From NCBI GenBank assembly GCA_020431985.1, contig JAGQHF010000029.1, positions 1-38,725 on the forward strand: DNA of 38,725 nt, in the 5' to 3' direction. Position 1 is the stretch's first letter, and each line of letters starts with the position of its first letter. This document shows positions 18,060 through 25,947 of the stretch, piece by piece. The notes beneath the pieces were generated by a model. The model saw only the letters and a program-made list of their open reading frames with translations. It was not told the origin of the DNA and did not search any database. The translations under genes and the position numbers were made by a program. Source of the stretch: Nitrosarchaeum sp. Its GTDB lineage: Archaea; Thermoproteota; Nitrososphaeria; Nitrososphaerales; Nitrosopumilaceae.

Positions 18060-18344
18060 ATGCAAGATTATGGCATGCCTAAAGGCATCTCCGATAAGAT
18101 TTTTGAAATCAAAACAACTAATGATGACTCGATCTCGAAAATAATCTCGTATTTTCCTCTCTTGGATGTGGAAAAAGACGAACTTCGAGCATTATTTGGT
18201 TATAGATTTGAATCAGGAACATTCCATTCAATTTTTTCTGATACTATAACTGATGATGAATGGTTACGCACAAAAACTCAAATCAAAAAACGCTTTAATT
18301 CTGAGTTGTTTGGTATAGATAAAACTCCTTCCGCGGAATTCTAA
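18060..18344 (+). CDS. Small hypothetical protein
   Basis: A 94-residue soluble protein, MQDYGMPKGISDKIFEIK at its start and an acidic middle (LDVEKDELRALFGYRF). I do not recognise a family. An A/T box, AAATTTTTATCC at 18028-18039, is about 26 nt before the ATG, consistent with its own leaderless promoter. It lies just upstream of tRNA-Ser on the same strand but is separated from it by another TATA-like box. Confidence 0.65.
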   Translation: MQDYGMPKGISDKIFEIKTTNDDSISKIISYFPLLDVEKDELRALFGYRFESGTFHSIFSDTITDDEWLRTKTQIKKRFNSELFGIDKTPSAEF

Positions 18345-18348
18345 TTTG

Positions 18349-18358
18349 CTTTATTATG
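18349..18358 (+). promoter_or_regulatory. TATA-like box of tRNA-Ser
   Basis: CTTTATTATG is centred about 25 nt upstream of the first tRNA base. It has the same core as the box in front of psmB. Confidence 0.5.
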
Positions 18359-18378
18359 TGGTTGTTTTTAGAAAAAAT

Positions 18379-18460
18379 GCCAGGTTAGCCAAGTGGTAAG
18401 GCGGCCGTCTCGAAAACGGCTACGCGCAAGCGTACAGGGGTTCGAATCCCTTACCTGGCG
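18379..18460 (+). tRNA. tRNA-Ser (CGA anticodon)
   Basis: An 82-nt class II tRNA. The acceptor stem GCCAGGT pairs with ACCTGGC, with discriminator G at 18460. The anticodon stem GCCGT/ACGGC encloses the loop CTCGAAA, giving anticodon CGA, which reads UCG serine codons. A long variable arm (TACGCGCAAGCGTA) is diagnostic of tRNA-Ser, and the T-loop TTCGAAT closes with a 5-bp stem. No intron and no encoded CCA are present. Confidence 0.97.
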
Positions 18461-19080
18461 CCTCAATACTGCCTCACAATATTTTCCGACTTTTCTGTAC
18501 AAAAAAGAAATAATTGGAATTAATTAATAATTGCCGTTTCTATTTTTTGTATGGGATGTTTGAAGATGTCTTGATGTGCTACGGCAATGTGTTCTTTGTT
18601 AAACGAAAGCGCACATCTATAGCATCGCCAAGTTGTAAACCTCTGCATGATTTGATATTGCTTTTCAGGATATAATCATGATGTATGAATTATCATTGAG
18701 TATAGGACAATGCGTAGCTCTATGTATTAGTTAATCAACAATAATCTTGGAACTCGAATCTTTGATGTGTGACCTGTTGATCATTCTTAAATATCATCTT
18801 GACGTAACTATCTTGACGAGAAACCGTTGTTCTGCGTAGTAGAATGATTGGTGGGGAAACGATTCATGTTATGAAAAGTGTGGTCTTAAAGTTTCCCAAG
18901 TATTTCTCGTTGTTTTTGAATTAGGATCGGTTCATAGTTTCTATAATCTGTTCTGATTTTTCTAACTCACAGATTTGTCATTCTCTTTCACATCTCTGAC
19001 AATAAACACAATTTCTCAAATACTCTATCAATGAGTGTTCACAATTAGAGAAGATGGAATATTTTAAAAATAAGAAAAGG
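18461..19080. other. 620-bp intergenic region downstream of tRNA-Ser
   Basis: I see no convincing gene here on either strand. A 9-bp direct repeat ATCTTGACG occurs at 18796-18804 and 18810-18818 (14-bp period), just after an A/T box (TTAAATAT) at 18787-18794. I find no copy of the tRNA 3' end elsewhere in the window, so an integrated element with both ends is not shown. The stretch could hold an untranslated RNA or decayed sequence. Confidence 0.5.
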
Positions 19081-19491
19081 TTAGTAACCTACCTCTCCTG
19101 GAAATAACAGGCACCAATAGTTTGCATTGGTTCTTGCAGATTTTTTCTGACCTACCTTGCATGGTCCAAAAACCTTGCCAGACTCAAGCTCGGTTTGGTA
19201 GTTGGGAACTCTTTGAATCTGCTTTACTATTGCAGGAGTTACAAAGAAGGAACTTACCTGCTGGCCATTCACATCAAAAGATTCTACAGTGTCAATGATA
19301 TTGTAGTTCGTCATCCCATCATCGCCTATTGCCTCTTGTGGGGTATAGTGTGATGGTTTTCCTCTATTGGTGCGAAAGTCCTTGATGTTGATGACTTTGC
19401 CTGAAATCTTCCCGATTCCAACAGCTTTGGTTTGTTCTTGTGGTTTGTTGTAATCACCCAAGTTGATTTGAGTTTGTGTCGTTTCATTCAT
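19081..19491 (-). CDS. Orphan hypothetical protein
   Basis: A 136-residue protein with a polar N-terminus (MNETTQTQINLGDYNKP), a beta-rich middle (GIGKISGKVINIKDFRTNRGK) and a C-terminal segment SARTNANYWCLLFPGE. I do not recognise it. The beta-strand spacing could suit a small OB-like or DNA-binding fold, but this is speculation. It stands alone, with about 620 bp of non-coding sequence on one side and 257 bp on the other, near a tRNA gene, which is a common setting for genes acquired by integration. Confidence 0.65.
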   Translation of the reverse strand: MNETTQTQINLGDYNKPQEQTKAVGIGKISGKVINIKDFRTNRGKPSHYTPQEAIGDDGMTNYNIIDTVESFDVNGQQVSSFFVTPAIVKQIQRVPNYQTELESGKVFGPCKVGQKKSARTNANYWCLLFPGEVGY

Positions 19492-19748
19492 TTGTGATTT
19501 TCATCTTCTATGGTGAACGTATACTAAATGAACTGTTTCTTACAAAAAGTAATGACTGATGGTCAAACTGATTTTAGATTTTTGTTTTCAATAGTCATGT
19601 TATGAAAAATCTGAGCTCAAGTATATTCCAGCAATGATGGTGGTGTCAGATGACTGTAACTTTATGTAATCGTATTAATTTTCACTTCTAAAATGATTCA
19701 AGTTTCTGTGTTGCCATGAAATTTAATAGAATTTTTAAAATATTGAAT

Positions 19749-20408
19749 CTAGTTTAAAAATATTTTATGGATGCTCTCTTGTGTTATATGTAATTTGTAG
19801 ATGTCATCATTTTTTATGATGAAAATTCTATCATGCATCATAAACAATTCAATCATATCGGTGATATCTGATTTCATAAGATCACTTGCCTTGTATGGGC
19901 AAAACATCAATCCTGGAAGCCTTGCTTCATCATACCCTTTTTCTAATTCTACTGCATACTTGAATGAACTACCAGCAATATCTGTAATCATAAAGTCTAC
20001 ACAACATAATGGTTTTTTTTCCGAATTTCTCATGATGTTTTGCATAACTTTACCACAATATTTTGAACCGTTACTTCCATGTGGCATGTATGGTTTTAGT
20101 GTCCCATTGAACCAATTCAGTTTTGATAAAATCTTCTCAGTACTATGTTTTGGCGGGGCTGCGAATGATTTGAACCATTCCATATCATTTGTCATTCTAT
20201 CTAAAGATTTTAGAAAATTATTCATTGATTTTTCATCCGAGTAAATCAAAAGATCGTGAACATGAGGGATGTCAGTTTTCCTGTTTAACCACTGTTCTAC
20301 AGCGTCTTTTACAATCGAATTAACTGAGACTCCCATCTGATCAGATTTTTTTCCAAGTTCTGAATGAACCGCATCATCAAACCCACGGATCAAAATATCT
20401 TTTGTCAT
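19749..20408 (-). CDS. Ribbon-helix-helix regulator with Cys-containing effector domain
   Basis: A 219-residue protein. The N-terminus is a ribbon-helix-helix DNA-binding domain (1-45): beta strand DILIRGF, then helices around SELGKKSDQMG and SVNSIVKDAVEQWL. The remaining 170 residues form an unrecognised domain with four cysteines (SKYCGK, PLCCVDF, MFCPYK), which could bind metal or sense redox state; that is inference. I chose ATG at 20408, seven codons inside the longest frame, because it is about 26 nt from a TATA-like box. It is divergent from an OsmC-family gene, with palindromic operators between them. Confidence 0.8.
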   Translation of the reverse strand: MTKDILIRGFDDAVHSELGKKSDQMGVSVNSIVKDAVEQWLNRKTDIPHVHDLLIYSDEKSMNNFLKSLDRMTNDMEWFKSFAAPPKHSTEKILSKLNWFNGTLKPYMPHGSNGSKYCGKVMQNIMRNSEKKPLCCVDFMITDIAGSSFKYAVELEKGYDEARLPGLMFCPYKASDLMKSDITDMIELFMMHDRIFIIKNDDIYKLHITQESIHKIFLN

Positions 20409-20430
20409 GATATCGTTTAACACTATCAAT

Positions 20431-20440
20431 ATATAAATTA
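20431..20440 (-). promoter_or_regulatory. TATA-like box of the RHH regulator
   Basis: On the minus strand the sequence reads TAATTTATAT, centred about 26-28 nt before the ATG at 20408. Operator 1 abuts its upstream edge, and a half-site TCATGATATC (20405-20414) overlaps the start codon. Confidence 0.55.
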
Positions 20441-20456
20441 TGATATCATGATATCA
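20441..20456. promoter_or_regulatory. Operator 1: 16-bp perfect palindrome
   Basis: TGATATCATGATATCA is its own reverse complement and is built of two GATATC blocks. It abuts the upstream edge of the RHH gene's TATA-like box, where the TFB recognition element would sit. It is identical to operator 2, 37 bp away centre to centre. Confidence 0.75.
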
Positions 20457-20477
20457 AATATCACAATATTAATATAA

Positions 20478-20493
20478 TGATATCATGATATCA
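20478..20493. promoter_or_regulatory. Operator 2: 16-bp perfect palindrome
   Basis: This is a second exact copy of TGATATCATGATATCA (18 bp palindromic with flanking A/T). It lies between an A/T-rich TATA candidate (ATTAATATA, 20468-20476) and the GTG start at 20499 of the OsmC-family gene. A bound repressor would block the transcription start site. Confidence 0.75.
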
Positions 20494-20498
20494 TTATT

Positions 20499-21065
20499 GT
20501 GAAAACACAACAAATTCAAACAAAAATAGTGAATGGTGTAAATGTCACTCGACTTTTTGAAACGATTGACAACATCAAAGAAAACGGTGAAATTGCAAAG
20601 TTCAATTTCCGTGCAGAAAACAAATGGAAAGGTGGCACTGTTAATCAGACAACCATATCTGATTTTGATGGAGCATGCCAGACATTTTCAAGAAAAAAAC
20701 CATATGTCTTTACCAAAGACGAACCTTCTATTCTCTTGGGTACTGATACTGGGGCCAATCCTGTAGAATATCTTTTGGCGGGCTTGGCTGGGTGTATAAC
20801 CACTAGTTTAGTCGCACATGCAGCTGCAAAGGGAATAAAAATCGATTCTATAGAGTCAACTCTAGAAGGAGACATTGATCTTCATGGATTGCTTCAATTA
20901 GATGATACAAATCCTGGATATCAAGGAATCAACATATCTTTTAAGATAGAATCGAATGCTTCTGATGAAGTTTTAGAAGAATTAATCTGTCTTGCCAAAA
21001 GAGCATCCCCGGTTGCAAACACTATTTCGAGAGCGACCCCAATCAATCCTAGATTAGTAAAATAA
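20499..21065 (+). CDS. OsmC/Ohr-family protein
   Basis: A 188-residue OsmC-fold protein. The core motif LLAGLAGCITTSLVAHAAA (92-110) places the peroxidatic-type cysteine at Cys99 on the central helix. Where classical Ohr/OsmC have a second cysteine before Pro, this protein has Ser170-Pro171; Cys164 is one turn and a half earlier. It may therefore be a one-cysteine OsmC relative whose thiol chemistry differs from Ohr peroxidases. The start is GTG at 20499, about 26 nt from the TATA candidate. It is divergent from an RHH regulator and preceded directly by operator 2. Confidence 0.88.
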   Translation: MKTQQIQTKIVNGVNVTRLFETIDNIKENGEIAKFNFRAENKWKGGTVNQTTISDFDGACQTFSRKKPYVFTKDEPSILLGTDTGANPVEYLLAGLAGCITTSLVAHAAAKGIKIDSIESTLEGDIDLHGLLQLDDTNPGYQGINISFKIESNASDEVLEELICLAKRASPVANTISRATPINPRLVK

Positions 21066-21089
21066 AAAGAGACTCTCTCTTTATTTTTG
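21066..21089 (+). terminator. Hairpin plus T-tract after the OsmC-family gene
   Basis: AAAGAGA and TCTCTTT form a 7-bp stem around a CTC loop, followed by ATTTTTG. It begins at the stop codon and resembles an intrinsic terminator. Confidence 0.55.
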
Positions 21090-21317
21090 TATTTGCTGAA
21101 ATTCTATCTTTTAAAACTATTGTATCTATTTTTGAATCCCACTTGATATTGTCATGGAATCGCCTACAACTGAGAGGCATTTAGTCAATTATACGTCCTA
21201 GGAGTAATTCTTTTTGTTCTTTACTGCAATGCTGTAATTTCATATTTTTCAATTTGGTAAGGTATTGGAATAACTGAGCAAACCCTTATTTGCAATTTCT
21301 ATGAAATGAGCGTAACG

Positions 21318-21536
21318 TCACAAACCTTTTTTTGAGATTTTTACAATTCTGTTGGTTTTTTGCCTTTTGTCAAAATATTCCATTATAAAGTGAAACGCTA
21401 TCAACTTGGCAAAGATGATGGTTGAAATCATCGCTAAAACTATCTCTTCAAGATAAAACAAATATCCAGTAACTCCTATCGCTGTAATTATTTCCAGTGA
21501 TGTGCAACTACAAAGATTAAGGAATCTCTCTTTCAC
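21318..21536 (-). CDS. Small hypothetical membrane protein
   Basis: A 72-residue protein starting with GTG at 21536. Two hydrophobic segments are visible (ITAIGVTGYLFYLEEIVLAMIS and IIFAKLIAFHFIMEYF), then a basic tail rich in Lys and Arg. That points to an inner-membrane protein with a cytoplasmic C-terminus. The first 12 residues contain two cysteines (NLCSCT). No family is recognised. It is isolated, divergent from the next small gene. Confidence 0.5.
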   Translation of the reverse strand: MKERFLNLCSCTSLEIITAIGVTGYLFYLEEIVLAMISTIIFAKLIAFHFIMEYFDKRQKTNRIVKISKKGL

Positions 21537-21595
21537 ATTATAATGCCTGTGTTATCTGATTTAAGATTAAGCATGATTCTCTTAAAAATCCATAA

Positions 21596-21883
21596 ATGCA
21601 TACATTCCACAAAACCAACATGCAAATTAAAGAAATAGAAATAGATGACAGTCAAACAGGATACTATTGGGTACAAATCTATACAAGCAGTAAAAAACAG
21701 GCGATTTCACTCAAGCATCAGATTCTCAACGATCAGGCAATTAGAGAAAGACTGGAACGTGAGATTAATTTATCTCAGAATATAATAACTAATTCGTCAA
21801 ATACAATGGAAATGGCAGTTCAGAATCTCTTACTTGAAAAGATGTTATTGATATATGAAGGAATTCCTGAATCAAAAGTTTAA
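21596..21883 (+). CDS. Small hypothetical protein
   Basis: A 95-residue protein with a beta hairpin-like N-terminus (IKEIEIDDSQTGYYWVQIYTSS) followed by a long charged helix (about 35-90). It may be a small dimerising cytosolic protein. An internal ATG at 21620 would remove the first eight residues. No family is recognised. It is a single gene, divergent from the small membrane protein at 21318-21536. Confidence 0.55.
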   Translation: MHTFHKTNMQIKEIEIDDSQTGYYWVQIYTSSKKQAISLKHQILNDQAIRERLEREINLSQNIITNSSNTMEMAVQNLLLEKMLLIYEGIPESKV

Positions 21884-21932
21884 CATGAATGATTGAGATG
21901 CCGATCTGAGTTTTTATTTTTAAAATTGAATC

Positions 21933-22019
21933 TCAAAGACGCCACAACATTGACATTGTGATGTAAAAAACTGCTATGCTGACAATTACCACTATTACAC
22001 CCACTGTTGATTTCTTCAC
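21933..22019 (-). CDS. Candidate 28-residue single-TM micropeptide
   Basis: A GTG at 22017-22019 opens a 28-codon frame ending TGA. The product is MKKSTVGVIVVIVSIAVF followed by YITMSMLWRL, i.e. a basic start, a hydrophobic helix and a short basic end, the usual form of a small membrane protein. An A/T-rich element at about 22045-22056 lies about 30 nt upstream, suiting leaderless initiation. The in-frame codon upstream is a stop, so the start cannot move much. It lies 60 nt after the glmS stop on the same strand. A chance frame remains possible. Confidence 0.4.
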   Translation of the reverse strand: MKKSTVGVIVVIVSIAVFYITMSMLWRL

Positions 22020-22079
22020 ATGTCAAATCCAATCTAATGACTAAAAAATTATTTGGTTCGTTCTTGATTTTCTACGTTA

Positions 22080-23837
22080 TTATTTGACTGTTACACACTT
22101 TGCAAGGTTTCGTGGATAATCTGGATCTGCCCCGTTTTCCAAAGCCGTGTAATATGCCAAAAGCTGGAATGGTATTATTTCTACAAGCGGATAGAGTATT
22201 TCTGGTTCCATTGTTGGAATTTTTATCCAGTGATCGTAGATGTCATGCTTTATGTTGGATATTCCAACAACTTTGGCACCACGTGCTTTGACTTCTTGAA
22301 TGTTTGATAGGCTGTCTTCATATGTCTCGTCTTTTGGATTTATTACTATGACGTAGCTTGATTCATCCATTAGGGCCAAAGGGCCGTGTTTAAGTTCCCC
22401 TGTCGGAAAGCCTTCTGCATGCATGTATGATAGCTCTTTTATCTTTAATGCTCCTTCTTTTGCTATGGGATAATGAATGCCTCTTCCCAGTATGTATATG
22501 CCAGATGCTTTTTTCAATTCCTTTGCGATTGTCATTATGGATGGTTCTTCATCAAGTACCTGTACAATTGATTTTCCAATAGATCTGAAGTCAAACGTGT
22601 TGTCTGATAATGTCTCTATAATCTTGTAAAATGTAACAAGCTGTGATGTAAAACTCTTCGTAGCTGCCACTCCTATCTCTGGTCCGCAATACAATCCTAC
22701 AGATGCGTCCGACTCTCTTTCTAACGATGATGTTAATGAGTTTATCACAGAAATCACCCTCAAGTCTCTATTTTTGGCGATTGACACTGCTTCTAAAACA
22801 TCTGCACTTTCTCCACTTTGGGATATGGCAATCAACAATGAATCTTTTCTCAATCTGTTTTTTGAATAATTCATTTCGCTTGACATTATCGCTTCGGGGG
22901 ATATTGGAGTGTAAATGGGGAGCAAATATTTTGCCACTAGGGCGGTGTGATAACTAGTTCCGCTTCCAGTAATGTATACGTTTGATGCTTCTTTCATAAT
23001 GTTTGCAAATAATTCCCAATCATTGTTAATGTTATCTGCCGTATTGAATACTGTAGTTGGCTGCTCAAAAATTTCTTTTCTTGTAAAATGTTCAAATGTT
23101 CCTTTGTCAACATTGCCAAATTGTTTTGGAACGGTAACAATCTTGAATGGTGCTGGTTTTCCATTAAAGTCATAAATCTGATAACCTTTGTCGTTTAAAA
23201 CAACAAACTGCTCATTTTCAAGATATATTGCTTGATCTGTTTTCTCAATAAATCCCAACACATCACTTGATACAAAGTATTCATTTTCTCCAATTCCCAC
23301 GATCAATGGTTCGTGATATCTTGCAGCAACCAACGATCCATCTTCCATCATCGCAACAAAGCTGTATTGCCCTTTTAGTTTGGAACATGTTCTGATTACT
23401 GTTTCAATTATGTCATTTGTCTGCCTGCGATTCTGACCTAATAGGTTTGGTATGACTTCTGTATCTGTATCGCTTTTGAAAACAATCCCTTCCTTTTCTA
23501 ACTCTTTTCTTATTTTATCATAGTTTTCAATTATTCCATTGTGGACAACTGCTATTGAACTATCAGCACAAAGGTGTGGATGTGCATTTACATCGTTCAC
23601 TTTTCCGTGAGTGGCCCATCTTGTATGCCCTATGGCAACATTACCTGGCATGGAGTCTAGCTTGAGATTTCCATTCACTTGATTTACTTTTCCAATACCT
23701 TTCTTTACAGATATTTTTGAATTAGAGCTGGTCGCAACACCTACACTATCATATCCTCTATATTCCATTTTCTTTAATGCATTAACAATTGGACCTGAAG
23801 CTTCTGATTTTGAGATGCATCCAATTATAGAACACAT
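22080..23837 (-). CDS. glmS: Glutamine-fructose-6-phosphate aminotransferase (isomerising)
   Basis: A 585-residue enzyme making glucosamine-6-phosphate from fructose-6-phosphate and glutamine, the first step toward UDP-GlcNAc for surface glycans. The N-terminal class II glutaminase domain starts at Cys2 (MCSIIGCI; the third residue is Ser rather than the usual Gly) and contains GHTRWATHGKVNDVNAHPH. Two SIS domains follow, with GSGTSYHTALVAKY, SQSGESADVLEA and a C-terminal YPRNLAKCVTVK tail. The length is normal. It is transcribed alone, with an A/T box near 23875-23883. Confidence 0.97.
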   Translation of the reverse strand: MCSIIGCISKSEASGPIVNALKKMEYRGYDSVGVATSSNSKISVKKGIGKVNQVNGNLKLDSMPGNVAIGHTRWATHGKVNDVNAHPHLCADSSIAVVHNGIIENYDKIRKELEKEGIVFKSDTDTEVIPNLLGQNRRQTNDIIETVIRTCSKLKGQYSFVAMMEDGSLVAARYHEPLIVGIGENEYFVSSDVLGFIEKTDQAIYLENEQFVVLNDKGYQIYDFNGKPAPFKIVTVPKQFGNVDKGTFEHFTRKEIFEQPTTVFNTADNINNDWELFANIMKEASNVYITGSGTSYHTALVAKYLLPIYTPISPEAIMSSEMNYSKNRLRKDSLLIAISQSGESADVLEAVSIAKNRDLRVISVINSLTSSLERESDASVGLYCGPEIGVAATKSFTSQLVTFYKIIETLSDNTFDFRSIGKSIVQVLDEEPSIMTIAKELKKASGIYILGRGIHYPIAKEGALKIKELSYMHAEGFPTGELKHGPLALMDESSYVIVINPKDETYEDSLSNIQEVKARGAKVVGISNIKHDIYDHWIKIPTMEPEILYPLVEIIPFQLLAYYTALENGADPDYPRNLAKCVTVK

Positions 23838-24068
23838 GGTGGTAAGAATTCTCCTAAAATCATTCTTGTATGTGTTATATGTTGATAATGTATGTGCCTT
23901 AACATCCCATTTGTTTCATAAATTATTTCTTTCATATTTCTAACTATCCTATTACATACGAGTATATACTAGTATGGACTTTAAAGATTACTAAAAAAAA
24001 TCCCCATGTTTAAAGTGCTTTGAACCTAATAACAAAAAATTAAAAGTCTGAGATGTTTTATTAAAGAC

Positions 24069-24464
24069 ATGCCAAAAAGCAACGCACGCCAGATCAATCT
24101 TACAATGGCAAAAAAAACGCATGATATAATACGAAAGGCTTGGGAGAATACCACCGAAGACATAAAACTGTCTTCATGGGTTCTTGACATAATACTTCAG
24201 GCTATTGAAAAAGACAAGTGGCTAAAAAATTATGCCTCCCACTTGTCGTTTGTTGGTATAGACAAAAATGGTATATTGCTCAGAGACAGACATCTGAAAG
24301 ATTCTATAGTGGAAATTAAGTTACTTGACAATCGATTATGGTGTCAGATATGCAGGGAAAAAAACTGTATGCATGTATACTATACTATGGCAAGACCTGA
24401 ACTTGCCTCTTTGCAGGATCCTGAACAACCGCATAAAACGACAAGACGTTCACGAAGAACATGA
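24069..24464 (+). CDS. Hypothetical protein with CxxC-x4-CxH zinc-like motif
   Basis: A 131-residue basic protein. The first 60 residues look helical and could be RHH-like (RQINLTMAKKTHDIIRKAW). Near the C-terminus, Cys92, Cys95, Cys100 and His102 (WCQICREKNCMH) form a compact potential zinc site resembling a SWIM-type CxC...CxH. The tail KTTRRSRRT is strongly basic, which suggests nucleic-acid contact. I do not recognise a named family. A TATA-like AAAAATTAAAA at about 24035-24045 is about 28 nt upstream. Confidence 0.7.
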   Translation: MPKSNARQINLTMAKKTHDIIRKAWENTTEDIKLSSWVLDIILQAIEKDKWLKNYASHLSFVGIDKNGILLRDRHLKDSIVEIKLLDNRLWCQICREKNCMHVYYTMARPELASLQDPEQPHKTTRRSRRT

Positions 24465-24585
24465 ATTTGTCAAAATTTGTTTTTGATTTATACTCGTTTT
24501 TATTCTATTACCTTGCTTTTTTGAATTTAATAAGAAGATAAATCCCGTGATTTGTAAATATCGGATTACTTTTGTATTGGTGATC

Positions 24586-24807
24586 TTACGGTTTCATTCT
24601 ATTTTTTAGAATTCTTTTTTCATCTCTGCATCTTCCACAAAGATAGTTTTCTCTGAATTTTTTTATTTCTTCACAAAACAAGTCTGTACCATAATATTTT
24701 TCTGAAGTTTTCATTCCGCCAGGAACCTTACGTTTACAACTGACGCAAGTTATGTGTAATTCGAATTCTATTTTTTTTTCATTTTTTTTGATTTTACCTA
24801 TTATCAA
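24586..24807 (-). CDS. Small zinc-ribbon-like protein
   Basis: A 73-residue basic protein with two cysteine pairs, CVSC (21-24) and CGRC (57-60), separated by 32 residues; an extra Cys lies between. This spacing fits a zinc ribbon. The start is TTG at 24807, about 26 nt below a TATA-like sequence (24829-24838 on this strand), so it is probably leaderless. The role is unknown; basic zinc-ribbon mini-proteins in archaea often bind RNA or RNA polymerase. Confidence 0.6.
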   Translation of the reverse strand: MIIGKIKKNEKKIEFELHITCVSCKRKVPGGMKTSEKYYGTDLFCEEIKKFRENYLCGRCRDEKRILKNRMKP

Positions 24808-24987
24808 TAATTCATGGAGTCTTTCTTTTGATATAAATTATGGATAGTGCAAACACGCGTTAATTATTGGATGGTTTTACCCATCAATTTTTTACTTATT
24901 TGATTGCAAAAATGGAGATCTTATGTCATTATTTACACAATTTCCCATGACCCCAACTTACAAATATTCAGTCTTTATACCATTTTT

Positions 24988-25221
24988 ATGACCATTGCTT
25001 ATGTTCTCTTAAATTGTGAGCTGGGTGCTGAAGCTGATCTTATAGAAAAGCTTGGTGAGCTAGAACAAGTCAAGGATGTCTTTGAAACTATAGGCACTCA
25101 TGACATGATGGTAAAACTAGAGGCTGAAAACTTTGAAAAGATACGTGAAATTGTATCTTGGAATATACAGAAACTCGACAAAGTTCGTTCCACTTCCACA
25201 CTCATACGAAAAGAAAATTAG
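24988..25221 (+). CDS. Stand-alone Lrp/AsnC ligand-binding (RAM) domain
   Basis: A 77-residue protein matching the effector half of Lrp/AsnC regulators. It has the strand-helix-strand order AYVLLNCELGAEADLIEKL, then VKDVFETIGTHDMMVKLEAE, and the C-terminal helix and strand ending VRSTSTLIRKEN. The HTH half is absent. Such RAM-only proteins can bind amino acids or hetero-oligomerise with full Lrp proteins. I chose ATG at 24988; a longer frame to 24904 adds 28 residues of no homology. An A/T box, TACAAATATT at 24959-24968, is about 25 nt upstream. Confidence 0.85.
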   Translation: MTIAYVLLNCELGAEADLIEKLGELEQVKDVFETIGTHDMMVKLEAENFEKIREIVSWNIQKLDKVRSTSTLIRKEN

Positions 25222-25231
25222 TCTACAATTT

Positions 25232-25262
25232 TGATGATTTCGGCTAAGGTCAGAAATCATCA
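25232..25262 (+). terminator. 10-bp stem-loop after the RAM-domain gene
   Basis: TGATGATTTC pairs perfectly with GAAATCATCA around an 11-nt loop, 10 nt after the stop codon and followed by CTTTCTTTCT. It may terminate transcription or protect the 3' end. Confidence 0.5.
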
Positions 25263-25408
25263 CTTTCTTTCTAAACGGCTAGGGCAGGAATTGAGAATCT
25301 ACTAACTAACATCTACTCATGAAACCTCCTTTCAAAGTTATGTGTGGGCCTAAAACATGCTAATAATTCATACTACAACTTTTTTAATCGATTCGTGGTT
25401 TTAGTTAT

Positions 25409-25789
25409 ATGAAGAGATCCAGAACGCTCACATTCACAGTTGAAAAAAATATTGGCGATGCATTTGATGCCATACTAAATGCCCCCTCAAAAATGATGCC
25501 TGATGCAAAAATGTCAGATGATGGGTGGTGGTCATTTGTAACTCCAAGAGGGCCTGCAAAGCTCAAATTCCATGAAAATAAATCACTTGGGATTTTGGAT
25601 CATCTGTATGTTGATAAAGAATCCAAATGGAGTGTACCGATGCGAGTCGTCTCTAGCGGTAATGAATCCGAAGTGATTATAACATTAATCAAACCTGATG
25701 AAATAACAGATGCGCAGTTTAATGAACGCATGAATGAAATTGGCCAAGTGTTTGAAAATCTCAAACGATTAATTGAAAAACCGTTCTGA
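25409..25789 (+). CDS. SRPBCC-like small protein
   Basis: A 126-residue protein with the layout of START/SRPBCC helix-grip proteins. An N-terminal strand (RTLTFTVEKN) and helix (IGDAFDAILNAP) are followed by six or so strands (WWSFVTPRG, AKLKFHE, LGILDHLYV, SEVIITLIK) and a long C-terminal helix (FNERMNEIGQVFENLKRLIEK). The family binds small hydrophobic ligands; which one cannot be told from sequence. Typical SRPBCC proteins are 140-160 residues, so this is a compact form. Its neighbours do not suggest a pathway. Confidence 0.65.
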   Translation: MKRSRTLTFTVEKNIGDAFDAILNAPSKMMPDAKMSDDGWWSFVTPRGPAKLKFHENKSLGILDHLYVDKESKWSVPMRVVSSGNESEVIITLIKPDEITDAQFNERMNEIGQVFENLKRLIEKPF

Positions 25790-25852
25790 TTCATACTGTT
25801 TTTGCTCTCATTAGGCTTAAATCTAAATTTCGTTAGTAAACACAGAAGCAAA

Positions 25853-25945
25853 ATGCCATACGAAGAAATCTATTTTCAACGCATGATGGAAGATGAATCT
25901 GAGGAAGAGAACCTAAATTCAGGCGATACATTGTCTGAAGATTGA
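25853..25945 (+). CDS. Candidate 30-residue acidic mini-protein
   Basis: An ATG at 25853 opens a 30-codon frame, MPYEEIYFQRMMEDESEEEN and an acidic end. TTAAATCTAAATT at 25817-25829 lies about 30 nt upstream, so a leaderless transcript is plausible. Ten of 30 residues are Asp or Glu. Its stop is 2 nt from the stop of the convergent membrane protein gene. The function is unknown; a chance frame cannot be excluded. Confidence 0.4.
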   Translation: MPYEEIYFQRMMEDESEEENLNSGDTLSED

Positions 25946-25947
25946 AA

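Noticed and set aside
18864-19608. Exact 14-mer TCATGTTATGAAAA at 18864-18877 and 19595-19608 as element ends
   Set aside because: Short, AT-rich and without any associated integrase or transposase; probably chance.
25232-25262. C/D box small RNA
   Set aside because: A TGATGA-like box occurs, but there is no matching D box at the right distance; a perfect stem-loop explains the sequence better.
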